Positions 1 through 7,072 of a stretch of 20,183 nucleotides of DNA are shown piece by piece. The stretch spans positions 1 through 20,183 of the forward strand of contig BHEQ01000011.1 in the NCBI GenBank assembly GCA_003864535.1, given 5' to 3'. The notes beneath the pieces were generated by a model. It did not search any database. It saw only the letters and a program-made list of their open reading frames with translations, and had not been told where the DNA came from. This DNA is from Gammaproteobacteria bacterium (GTDB taxonomy: Bacteria; Pseudomonadota; Gammaproteobacteria; Cardiobacteriales; Wohlfahrtiimonadaceae). Numbering within the stretch: position 1 is the stretch's first letter; each line of letters begins with the position of its first letter. Made by a program: the position numbers and the translations under genes.

Positions 1-831
1 AAATAAAGGACGCTCGCCTGAATATAATTCTATTTTATTTAACGCATCAGGTAAAAATTGCTCCGCAAAAGCGCGCATACGCTCAAAACCTGTGCGTGCA
101 TCTATATTTATTTTTAAAGTATTATCATTAATAAAATCGCGCACAACTCTTAATTCAAGATCTAGATCGGCATAAATTAACTCTGTTGATTTTGCTTTTT
201 GTGATTTTTCTTTTACCGATGCCCATAAACGCTGCAAAAACTGCATATCAGAACGAATCGCCCATGGATCAATATGTTCCCCTGCTGTTCTAACAATATA
301 GCCCCCATCCATATCTTGCTTAAAGGTATTAATGATATCTTTTAAACGTTCACGCTCAATCTCATCTTCAATCCTAATTGAGATACCAACAGCATCAGAA
401 TCAACCAAAAACACCAAATAGCGCGAAGGAATAGAAACATGAGTCGTTAAACGCGCACCTTTAGTTCCTAAAGGATCTTTAATTACTTGGACGATAAGAT
501 CCTGACCTTGATGAATAAGTTTGGTAATACATACAGCAGGCGGAGGCTCAAGCAACTCTTGCTCAAGTTGAGATGGGGATTCCTCTCCAAATGTAGGTTT
601 ATAACCTTCTGATATATCTGAGGCATGTAAAAAAGCTGCTCGCTCTAAGCCTATATCAACAAAAGCAGCTTCCATACCAGGGAGAATTCTAACAACCCTA
701 CCTTTGTAAATATTACCAACCAAGCCACGTTTGCGTGCTCTTTCAACTAAAACTTCTTGCAGTATGCCATCTTCAACAACTGCAACGCGCGTCTCTCTCG
801 GGGTTAGGTTGATTAAAATCTCTTCACTCAT
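1..831 (-). CDS. rng: Ribonuclease G, N-terminal part (runs off the window edge)
   Basis: RNase G is an endoribonuclease that matures the 5' end of 16S rRNA and degrades some mRNAs in the cytoplasm. The 277 codons visible here align from the first residue with E. coli RNase G (489 aa): the opening TPRETRVAVVEDGILQE, then an S1 RNA-binding domain from about residue 38 (GNIYKGRVVRILPGMEAAFVDIG, AAFLHASDI), and a conserved QDLIVQVIKDPLGTKGARLT stretch near 125-145. The window ends before the catalytic DVNTG aspartates, so catalytic competence cannot be judged. A segment of about 20 residues after the HASDI motif (around 80-105, rich in Glu and Pro) differs from the E. coli sequence. The ATG at 831 is preceded by GTGAGA. 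RNase E is excluded because the start and spacing fit RNase G better. The downstream part lies outside the window. Confidence 0.93.
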   Translation of the reverse strand, partial: MSEEILINLTPRETRVAVVEDGILQEVLVERARKRGLVGNIYKGRVVRILPGMEAAFVDIGLERAAFLHASDISEGYKPTFGEESPSQLEQELLEPPPAVCITKLIHQGQDLIVQVIKDPLGTKGARLTTHVSIPSRYLVFLVDSDAVGISIRIEDEIERERLKDIINTFKQDMDGGYIVRTAGEHIDPWAIRSDMQFLQRLWASVKEKSQKAKSTELIYADLDLELRVVRDFINDNTLKINIDARTGFERMRAFAEQFLPDALNKIELYSGERPLF

Positions 832-927
832 AATATTCTCACTTAAACAAATCTTTGAATAGCTTATTTTTATATTTTTGTATTTTTGTTTTAGAATATA
901 TCCTTAAGGGGACTTCTACTAATTAGA

Positions 928-1031
928 TTTTTCAAGGCTTGCGATTTTATTAAAAGCGCAGTTTACTTAGGTAAATTAGCATTTTAATAAAATCGCGTAA
1001 CGCAAAAAAAGCAATAAATAGATGTGCCCTT
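928..1031. repeat. Dispersed intergenic element, copy B (long form with 15-bp inverted repeat)
   Basis: This stretch fills most of the gap between rng and the epimerase gene. It contains a perfect 15-bp inverted repeat, GCGATTTTATTAAAA at 941-955 and its complement at 982-996, around a smaller TTTAC/GTAAA hairpin. Its ends, TTTTTCAAG (928-936) and AAATAGATGTGCCCTT (1016-1031), together with internal TTGCG, TATTAAAA, AATCGC and GCAAAA, recur in the same order and reversed orientation at 17404-17468. The right end overlaps the epimerase stop codon. That two gaps share the same ordered blocks is seen directly; that it is a mobile or multicopy element is inference. It has no coding capacity. The hairpin could also act as a weak terminator for the epimerase transcript. 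Confidence 0.6.
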
Positions 1032-1989
1032 AGCGCTTAGCACCAACACGGGCACTATCATAACGATCAAGCCCTTGCAAACGAAATCTAAATGCCAAAA
1101 CAGATTCTAAAGGAGTAGGCTTGATATTAAATTCATCCAAAGCATTATTTTGCGTAATATTAGGCACTTGGAGGGATAAATATTGATCATAATTAAAAGG
1201 TGCTTTAGGATACCAGCCTGTTAATTTAGCGAGTGCTATTGCCATAAAATTAGGCATAGCGCGCACTTTTTTGGTATTCTCACCATTGTAAGTGGCGGTT
1301 AATTTAACTAACTCAATAAAACTATATTGTTTAGGTCCTGCTAATTCAAAACTTTTATTAAAACACTTAGGATTTAGCAGGCAATAGCTTAATGCTTTTT
1401 CAACATCTTTAATATAAACAGGTTGGAGTAAACTTTCAGAACAAGGTACTAAAACAAGCGGTAGACTCTTGCACAAGGTTTGAAATTGACTAAAAAACTT
1501 ATCATTTTCTGCAAAAATAAGCGCAGGCTTTAAAATTGTAACCACTGTATTACAATGCTCTGCCGCTTCCAATAATTTGGTTTGTGCTTCAAATTTAGTT
1601 TTAAAATATATACTTTGAGCTTTAGAGTTAGCTTCTTGGCTAGCTTCTTGTGCTCCTAAAGCTCCAAAATGAATAAATTGGCTTATATTTAGATCATTAC
1701 ACAATTGTAAAAGCTGCAAAGGCAACTGAACATGCTTATCTTGCATGGCACCACGATTAAAAACTCCCACAAGATTTATGAGAACTTCAGCACTACTTAG
1801 CTTTTTATATAAGCTGGTATGATTAGCCGATGAATATACAGTTACGGTAATATTCGGGTGAGTATAAAAATAATCAGCACATGTTTTTTTACGCGTCAGC
1901 ACTTGAACATTATGCCCTGCTTGTGCGAGCATATTAGATAAATGCTGTCCTACAAAACCTGTACCACCAATAATGCTGATATTAGACAT
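1030..1989 (-). CDS. NAD(P)-binding atypical SDR / NDUFA9-like epimerase-family protein
   Basis: This 319-aa protein opens with a Rossmann fold carrying the GGTGFVGQHL dinucleotide-binding loop (residues 8-17), followed by acidic/basic alternation typical of NAD(P)-binding atypical short-chain dehydrogenases. The length, the LINLVGVF stretch near 71-78 and the FIHFGALGA segment near 105-113 resemble bacterial relatives of complex I subunit NDUFA9 (YfcH/NmrA-like group). Members of this group bind a nucleotide cofactor, but the bacterial substrate is usually unknown. The usual YxxxK pair appears only loosely (YFKTK near 127-131). The ATG at 1989 is preceded by AAGGAA at good spacing. It lies 23 bp downstream of hom in the same direction, so the two are probably cotranscribed. 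Its stop codon lies inside a dispersed repeat element. Confidence 0.72.
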   Translation of the reverse strand: MSNISIIGGTGFVGQHLSNMLAQAGHNVQVLTRKKTCADYFYTHPNITVTVYSSANHTSLYKKLSSAEVLINLVGVFNRGAMQDKHVQLPLQLLQLCNDLNISQFIHFGALGAQEASQEANSKAQSIYFKTKFEAQTKLLEAAEHCNTVVTILKPALIFAENDKFFSQFQTLCKSLPLVLVPCSESLLQPVYIKDVEKALSYCLLNPKCFNKSFELAGPKQYSFIELVKLTATYNGENTKKVRAMPNFMAIALAKLTGWYPKAPFNYDQYLSLQVPNITQNNALDEFNIKPTPLESVLAFRFRLQGLDRYDSARVGAKR

Positions 1990-2012
1990 AATTAATTCCT
2001 TTTAAAATAAAT

Positions 2013-3317
2013 TTATGAGCCCCAAAGTGATTCAATTCTAATTAAGGCAATCTTTTGATTTAAGACATTAAGAGATTCAATTTCAGTGATTGCTGTTTGC
2101 ATTAACTGCTCTTTGACACGATGCGTTGTCATTATAATCTGTGCAGATTCTCCTGAGTTTGATTTTTTTTGCATCATCTGCTCAATGCTAATATTATTTT
2201 GGCTTAATATACGGGTAATTTCAGCTAAAACACCAGGTTTATCTAATGCTTGCATTCTTAAATAATATGCCGTCTTAATTTCATCTTGAGATAAAATAGG
2301 AAAGTTAGATAAACGATCTGCCTGAAACGCCAAATGAGGAACACGATTGCTCGAATCAGCATTTAAAGTGCGCACAACATCAACTAAATCTGCAATAACC
2401 GCAGATGCTGTGGGCTCAGAGCCAGCTCCAGCTCCATAAGATAATACAGGACCTACGGCATCACCTTTAACTAATATTGCATTCATAATCCCATTAACAT
2501 TGGCAATTAACCGCTTTTTAGGAATTAGAGTTGGGTGAACACGCAGTTCTATCCCGCTTTGCTTGCGTTTAGCCAGACCTAAATGCTTAATATTATAGCC
2601 AAACTCATCTGCATATTGAACATCTTCACGGGTTATTTTAGTAATTCCTTCAATATAAACTTTATCAAATTGCAATGGAATCCCAAAAGCTATGGAAGCT
2701 AATATTGTAAGTTTATGAGCAGCGTCTATTCCCTCCACATCAAAAGCAGGATCAGCCTCAGCATATCCAAGGGCTTGAGCTTGGGCTAAAACCTCTGCAA
2801 AATCACGTCCTTTTTCTTTCATTTCGGTCAAAATAAAATTACCCGTACCGTTAATAATTCCTGCTAACCATTCAATTTGATTGCTAGCTAAACCTTCACG
2901 AATAATTTTGATAATAGGAATGCCGCCTGCAACCGCAGCTTCAAAAGCAACCATTAAATCTTGCTCTTGCGCTAATTTGAAAATATCATTCCCATGTACT
3001 GCAATCAATGCTTTATTAGCGGTAACAACATGCTTACCATTATTTAAAGCTTGGGTTATATATTTTTTAGCGGGATTATGCCCACCCATAATCTCAACGA
3101 TAATTTCAATTTCAGGATTATCTAAAAGCAAATTTGCATCGGTGGTTAATGCAATATTATATGGATTATTCCGATCTAAATTGCGGACACATGCGCCAAC
3201 AATTTCTAGTTTACGCCCTGCACGGCGTGCAATCTCATCCCCACTTCTATTTAAGACACTTGCAATTCCATTGCCAACTGTTCCAAATCCTAGTAAACCA
3301 ATCTTAACAGGCTTCAT
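2013..3317 (-). CDS. hom: Homoserine dehydrogenase
   Basis: The enzyme reduces aspartate-4-semialdehyde to homoserine with NAD(P)H, the branch point toward threonine and methionine. The 434-aa protein is monofunctional (no aspartokinase domain). It has an N-terminal NAD(P)-binding fold (LLGFGTVGNG from residue 8), the substrate-binding AGIINGTGNFILTEM motif near 151-165, the family signature ALGYAEADPAFDVEGIDAAHK with its conserved Asp and Lys residues, and a C-terminal ACT domain (about 350-430, starting YLRMQALDKPGVLAEITRIL), which in this family mediates threonine feedback. The length matches other monofunctional hom products. The ATG at 3317 has AAGGAA upstream at a rather long spacing of about 12 nt. 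The upstream gap holds 11-bp phased repeats that could be its control sites. It leads the operon with the SDR gene. Confidence 0.96.
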   Translation of the reverse strand: MKPVKIGLLGFGTVGNGIASVLNRSGDEIARRAGRKLEIVGACVRNLDRNNPYNIALTTDANLLLDNPEIEIIVEIMGGHNPAKKYITQALNNGKHVVTANKALIAVHGNDIFKLAQEQDLMVAFEAAVAGGIPIIKIIREGLASNQIEWLAGIINGTGNFILTEMKEKGRDFAEVLAQAQALGYAEADPAFDVEGIDAAHKLTILASIAFGIPLQFDKVYIEGITKITREDVQYADEFGYNIKHLGLAKRKQSGIELRVHPTLIPKKRLIANVNGIMNAILVKGDAVGPVLSYGAGAGSEPTASAVIADLVDVVRTLNADSSNRVPHLAFQADRLSNFPILSQDEIKTAYYLRMQALDKPGVLAEITRILSQNNISIEQMMQKKSNSGESAQIIMTTHRVKEQLMQTAITEIESLNVLNQKIALIRIESLWGS

Positions 3318-3362
3318 TTACGTTTCTATTCCTTAATAATAATTTTTAATAATAATTTATAA

Positions 3363-3395
3363 ATAATCTATAAATTATCTATGAATAATCTATGA
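3363..3395. repeat. Three tandem 11-bp repeats upstream of hom
   Basis: The units ATAATCTATAA (3363-3373), ATTATCTATGA (3374-3384) and ATAATCTATGA (3385-3395) lie head to tail, with a decayed fourth unit after them, 46-78 bp upstream of the hom start codon. A second short direct repeat (AATAATAATTT twice) sits between them and hom. A period of 11 bp is about one helical turn, so equal faces of each unit point the same way. This suits iteron-like protein binding or intrinsic bending, but AT-rich slippage is an equally simple explanation. Confidence 0.6.
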
Positions 3396-3479
3396 ATAAA
3401 TTTAAGCGGCTATTATGAGATAAAACGCGTTATGCTGCAATTATTAACTTATTTAATTAATAATTTGCATCTTACTCAC

Positions 3480-3600
3480 TTATTAATCGGGTAACTGCTC
3501 AGGAGCATTAACATATTTATATTCTTTAAAAAATATAGAGCAGCTCCCGCATCGAAGGATATGGTTGGGGTTTGAATGAGGCATCTATAGCTGTTGATCA
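3480..3600. other. Unassigned structured stretch in the hom-acs divergent gap
   Basis: The base composition here is less AT-rich than the flanks. CTGCTC (3495-3500) pairs with GAGCAG (3538-3543), and GGAGC (3502-3506) can instead pair with GCTCC (3543-3547), so two mutually exclusive helices are possible. A TATATT/AATATA inner helix lies between them. One plus-strand frame stays open from 3487 to 3574 (29 codons) with no start codon, and the minus strand has a 12-codon ORF that is not rich in Thr, Ile or Met codons. I recognise no riboswitch, tRNA or gene. It could be a gene remnant, a leader RNA or chance. Confidence 0.3.
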
Positions 3601-3697
3601 GTTACTTAATCGACTGTTAATCACTTAAAGATTAAGTTTAAATTTATTAAGTTTAAATATAAATAACTAGTGCTTACAATCTTTGCTAAATCACAAA

Positions 3698-3713
3698 ATA
3701 ATGTGTACATTAT
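3698..3713. promoter_or_regulatory. Operator-like 16-bp inverted repeat upstream of acs
   Basis: ATAATGT and ACATTAT form perfect 7-bp arms around a GT centre, 116 bp before the acs start codon. A second, looser dyad (TTGC...GCAA) follows near 3758-3775. The perfect dyad is visible in the sequence; the binding protein is unknown, and it does not match the CRP consensus TGTGA-N6-TCACA. An activator or repressor of acs is the natural guess, though hom diverges from the same gap. Confidence 0.45.
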
Positions 3714-3829
3714 CATAATCTCAATTGCTTAAAATCAAATATAATTGATCAAAGGTAATTGCGCAAAATTATGCAAGCTAAGCTTGTAAATAATTATCAA
3801 TAATATCAAAACCCTTAGGAGGGATCGCT

Positions 3830-5764
3830 ATGAGTACTGTTAAAATTCACCCTGTCATTGAACATATCAAAGCAAAAGCACATATTAATTATGAACAATA
3901 TCAAGCGATGTATACGCATTCTTTAGAAGATCAAAATAGCTTTTGGGCAGAGCAAGCAAATAAGTTTTTAAGCCTCTATAAAACATGGGATAAAGTTTCT
4001 GACTGTGATTTAAATACAGGGGAGATAAAATGGTTTGAGGGAGCGCAGCTTAACGTATCTTACAACTGCTTAGATCGGCATTTAGCTACACGAGGTGATC
4101 AAACCGCCTTAATCTGGGAGGGAGATGATCCTAATGAAGCACGCCATATCACCTATAAACAACTCCATACAGAGGTTTGTAAGTTTGCAAATGCACTTAA
4201 ATCATTAGGCGCTAAAAAAGGTGATCGTATTTGTATTTACTTACCGATGATCCCAGAAGCTGCGGTTGCAATGCTTGCTTGTACGCGTATTGGTGCCTTA
4301 CATTCGGTTGTTTTTGGTGGATTTTCATCAGATTCATTAAAAGATAGAATTATCGATGCAAGCTGCTCTATTCTTATTACCGCGGATGAGAGCTTGCGCG
4401 GCGGCCGTAAAATTGGCTTAAAAATCAATGCAGATAAAGCAGTCGCTGATTCTGGCGATATTGTTAAAAAAGTAGTCGTAGTAAAACGTACGGGTAGCCC
4501 TGTCGCTTTTGGAGATAAAGATGTTTGGTATCATGATCTTATAGATAATGCATCCAGTGAATGTGAGCCTGAAAAAATGGACGCTGAAGCACCTTTATTT
4601 ATCTTATATACTTCAGGATCAACAGGAAAGCCAAAAGGAGTGCTTCATACCAGTGCTGGCTATTTACTTTATGCTGCGGCTACATTTAAGTATGTATTTG
4701 ATTATCAAGAAGGTGAGATTTATTGGTGTACCGCAGATGTTGGCTGGGTTACAGGGCATTCATATATAGTCTACGGGCCGCTTGCTAATGGCGCAACAAC
4801 ACTTATGTTTGAGGGTATACCAACTTATCCAACCGCAGCTCGCTTTTGGCAAGTTATTGATAAACATCAAGTTAATATATTTTATACCGCACCAACTGCG
4901 ATTAGGGCACTTATGCGTGATGGCGAGGCGATTGTTAAATCAACAGAGCGCACATCTTTGCGCCTTTTAGGAACAGTCGGCGAGCCTATTAATCCAGAAG
5001 CTTGGGAATGGTATTATCGTGTTGTAGGAGATAATCGCTGCCCTGTTATTGATACATGGTGGCAAACTGAGACAGGAGGGCATTTAATTGCTCCATTACC
5101 AGGAGCTATAGATTTAAAGGCAGGTTCTGCGACGGTACCATTTTTTGGAATTGAACCAGCTATTTTAGATAATGATGGTAATGAACTAACTGGTGTGTGT
5201 GAAGGTAATTTAGTCATCAAACGCTCTTGGCCTGGTATGATGCGCACTATCTATAATGATCATGCCCGTTTTTTACAAACTTATCTTGCGCCCTACCCTG
5301 GTTACTTTTTTACAGGAGATGGCGTGCGCCGCGATGATAGTGGTTATTATTGGATTACAGGGCGGGTTGATGATGTGATTAATGTCTCAGGACATCGCAT
5401 GGGAACCGCTGAAATTGAATCAGCATTAGTCTTGCATCCAGCAATCGCTGAAGCGGCTGTTGTTGGTTTCCCGCATAATATTAAAGGTCAGGGAATTTAT
5501 GCTTATGTAACCTTAATGGCAGATGTAGAGCCAACTGATGAATTACGTAAAGAACTAATTGCTCATGTTCGTAAAGAAATCGGACCTATCGCAAGCCCAG
5601 ATGCAATCCAATGGGCACCAGGATTACCTAAAACTCGCTCAGGCAAGATTATGCGCCGCATCTTACGCAAAATCGCGGCAAATGAATTAGAAGGTTTGGG
5701 AGATACCTCAACTCTAGCTGATCCAACTGTAGTTACTGATTTGATTGATAATCGCAAGGATTAA
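3830..5764 (+). CDS. acs: Acetyl-CoA synthetase (AMP-forming)
   Basis: The enzyme converts acetate, ATP and CoA to acetyl-CoA through an acetyl-adenylate, scavenging low acetate in the cytoplasm. The 644-aa product is close to the 652 aa of E. coli Acs. Visible motifs in order are the CoA-binding RGGRKIGLK, the ATP loop YTSGSTGKPKG at 260-270, VGWVTGHSYIVYGPL, the adenylation core TWWQTETGG, the hinge YFFTGDGVRRDDSGYYWITGRVDDVINVSGHR, and the C-terminal PKTRSGKIMRR whose Lys606 is the catalytic residue silenced by acetylation in homologues. The ATG has a strong AGGAGG at ideal spacing. It stands alone, divergent from hom across a long control region. There is no downstream actP or yjcH, so acetate uptake must be encoded elsewhere. 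Confidence 0.97.
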   Translation: MSTVKIHPVIEHIKAKAHINYEQYQAMYTHSLEDQNSFWAEQANKFLSLYKTWDKVSDCDLNTGEIKWFEGAQLNVSYNCLDRHLATRGDQTALIWEGDDPNEARHITYKQLHTEVCKFANALKSLGAKKGDRICIYLPMIPEAAVAMLACTRIGALHSVVFGGFSSDSLKDRIIDASCSILITADESLRGGRKIGLKINADKAVADSGDIVKKVVVVKRTGSPVAFGDKDVWYHDLIDNASSECEPEKMDAEAPLFILYTSGSTGKPKGVLHTSAGYLLYAAATFKYVFDYQEGEIYWCTADVGWVTGHSYIVYGPLANGATTLMFEGIPTYPTAARFWQVIDKHQVNIFYTAPTAIRALMRDGEAIVKSTERTSLRLLGTVGEPINPEAWEWYYRVVGDNRCPVIDTWWQTETGGHLIAPLPGAIDLKAGSATVPFFGIEPAILDNDGNELTGVCEGNLVIKRSWPGMMRTIYNDHARFLQTYLAPYPGYFFTGDGVRRDDSGYYWITGRVDDVINVSGHRMGTAEIESALVLHPAIAEAAVVGFPHNIKGQGIYAYVTLMADVEPTDELRKELIAHVRKEIGPIASPDAIQWAPGLPKTRSGKIMRRILRKIAANELEGLGDTSTLADPTVVTDLIDNRKD

Positions 5765-5790
5765 TGCTTAGTTAATTATAAAGCTCATGT

Positions 5791-5814
5791 AGGGTGGATC
5801 CGTGGATCTGCCCT
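5791..5814. repeat. REP-like hairpin between acs and the KfrA-like gene
   Basis: AGGGTGGATCC (5791-5801) and GGATCTGCCCT (5804-5814) form an imperfect hairpin with two mismatches, located 27 bp after the acs stop in a convergent gap. It is followed by no T-run on either strand, so it is a poor intrinsic terminator. The GGATCTGCCCTT end resembles the AGATGTGCCCTT end of the dispersed element at 928-1031. Short hairpins of this kind are often dispersed extragenic repeats, but only one copy of this exact form is seen here. Confidence 0.4.
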
Positions 5815-5877
5815 TGTAATGTAAAATCACGAAATAATATCTAAATAAATAACTTAATTTTGCGAAGAAGTTATAAA

Positions 5878-6750
5878 TCATTTTTCAAGAATAGGCTTGA
5901 TCTGATGACTGGTTAACGCACTCATTAATTCGCGTACTTGAACTCTAAGAGCTTCAACCTCCCCTAAAAGTTTACCTGCATTTACTGCTTTTTCGGTCGC
6001 TAATTTTCTAGTTTCCGTAAGCTCAAGTTGCGTTTCTAATAAACGTTTTTCAAGCTCTATCGCGTGCTGTGCCTGAGCTTGTGTAGTCATAAGTATTTGT
6101 TTAGTTTCAATAAGATCAATCTTTTGCTGTTCGATTAAGTGTGCTTGTTCATCATGACTTAATTGTAAGCGTGTTGTTTCACTTATTGCATCAGAAAGTT
6201 GATTATTTATCATATTTGTCTCTGACGTAATTTTGGCATACGCCTCTTTATCTTCTTTTTGGATTTGTTTTAATTCTTGTAGCTGCGCTTCTTGATATTT
6301 GGAATTAGCATTTAACTCTGCAAATGCAAGCTCTATTTCGCGGTACTGATTTTGCAGTTGCTCAATATGGTTACCCTGCTCTACTTCATTAAGCTCAAGG
6401 CGTGCAATCTCATTCATTGCTTCAAAAAGCTCTTCTTTTATTGCACCCACCTCAGCCTTTGCCTCATTTCTTGCGGCACTCAGATCTTTTTGCGCATTAA
6501 GCATCGCTATATTCCATAGCGTTTTAACCAACTCAAAACCTTTTTCTTCCAATTCTGCGGGTATTTCTAAGGCTATCATTTTGGGCACGGATTGTTGGTG
6601 CCGCCAAATATCTAGATAGCGCTTTACCGTAGTAAAACTTCCGCCGCCAACTCGTTTTTGAATATTATTACTACTAGGTTCAGTGCCTTCATTTAAAAGA
6701 TCTTGAGCTACTTGAGCAACTATTTCTTGGGTGATGATTTTTTGTGCCAT
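5878..6750 (-). CDS. KfrA-like DNA-binding coiled-coil protein
   Basis: KfrA proteins are plasmid-encoded DNA-binding filament formers that repress their own promoter and support partition; chromosomal relatives are mostly uncharacterised. Residues about 5-55 match the KfrA N-terminal DNA-binding domain, including NNIQKRVGGGSFTTVKRYLDIW (the helix-turn-helix with its glycine-rich turn). Residues about 85-275 are almost continuous heptad-like coiled coil, rich in Glu, Gln, Leu and Ala with no Pro. At 290 aa it is near the plasmid KfrA size (about 300-340). The ATG at 6750 follows a modest AAGG. It diverges from a one-domain tyrosine recombinase, and three related operator-like sites lie 59-114 bp upstream of its start. 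Autoregulation is inferred from family behaviour. A purely structural nucleoid protein is possible. Confidence 0.8.
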   Translation of the reverse strand: MAQKIITQEIVAQVAQDLLNEGTEPSSNNIQKRVGGGSFTTVKRYLDIWRHQQSVPKMIALEIPAELEEKGFELVKTLWNIAMLNAQKDLSAARNEAKAEVGAIKEELFEAMNEIARLELNEVEQGNHIEQLQNQYREIELAFAELNANSKYQEAQLQELKQIQKEDKEAYAKITSETNMINNQLSDAISETTRLQLSHDEQAHLIEQQKIDLIETKQILMTTQAQAQHAIELEKRLLETQLELTETRKLATEKAVNAGKLLGEVEALRVQVRELMSALTSHQIKPILEK

Positions 6751-6808
6751 TTTTATACCTTATTTTTTAAATATCAAATAATGCTTAATTTTATCATAAA
6801 ACAAATAA

Positions 6809-6864
6809 ATTACAGTAATTATTTATTTACAGTTACGGTAATTATGATAATTTACGATAATTAC
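6809..6864. promoter_or_regulatory. Three related dyad sites between the KfrA-like and recombinase genes
   Basis: Three copies of a TTACNRTAATTA motif lie at 6810-6822 (inside the perfect palindrome AATTACAGTAATT), 6833-6845 (TTACGGTAATTAT) and 6852-6864 (TTACGATAATTAC), spaced 23 and 19 bp start to start. The first overlaps a plausible -35 element for the KfrA-like gene (TTACTG, 16 bp, TGATAA on the minus strand). KfrA of broad-host-range plasmids binds repeats in its own promoter, so these are candidate autoregulatory operators that could also control the divergent recombinase. The repeats are seen; their function is inferred. Confidence 0.55.
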
Positions 6865-6998
6865 ATAAATAGATTATCATTGCACTGAGTGTAATAAAAT
6901 ATACATTCTATTACTCTGGATGCTATACTTATAATAATTATCTTATGAAACAAGTAGATAGATAAATTCTTTATTTTCAAAAAAAGCATTTTAATCTC

Positions 6999-7012
6999 AG
7001 GAGTAATATATT
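6999..7012 (+). promoter_or_regulatory. Strong Shine-Dalgarno without a canonical in-frame start
   Basis: AGGAG at 6999-7003 is the best ribosome-binding site near the recombinase, yet no ATG or GTG follows at normal spacing. In the recombinase frame the codon six bases later is ATT (7010-7012), a rare start codon, then TTG at 7016. A TTG at 7011 is out of frame and would give an 11-residue peptide. The first in-frame ATG, at 7073, lacks a good ribosome-binding site. Confidence 0.4.
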
Positions 7013-7072
7013 GTTTTGCTTAATTGCACTAAAGCATTTAAAATAAACACCCGCTTAGCTAGTATAGAAAAC

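Noticed and set aside
2881..3336. Plus-strand ORF of 151 codons opposite hom
   Set aside because: It lies fully antisense to hom, whose conserved motifs run through it. The protein is of odd Ile/Ser/Pro-rich composition and has no recognisable domain.
3318..3480. Threonine/methionine attenuator or leader peptide upstream of hom
   Set aside because: The only short minus-strand ORF lacks Thr, Ile or Met codon runs, and no terminator/antiterminator pair precedes hom.
5791..5814. Intrinsic terminator for acs
   Set aside because: The hairpin has mismatches and no T-run on either strand; it looks more like a REP-type repeat.
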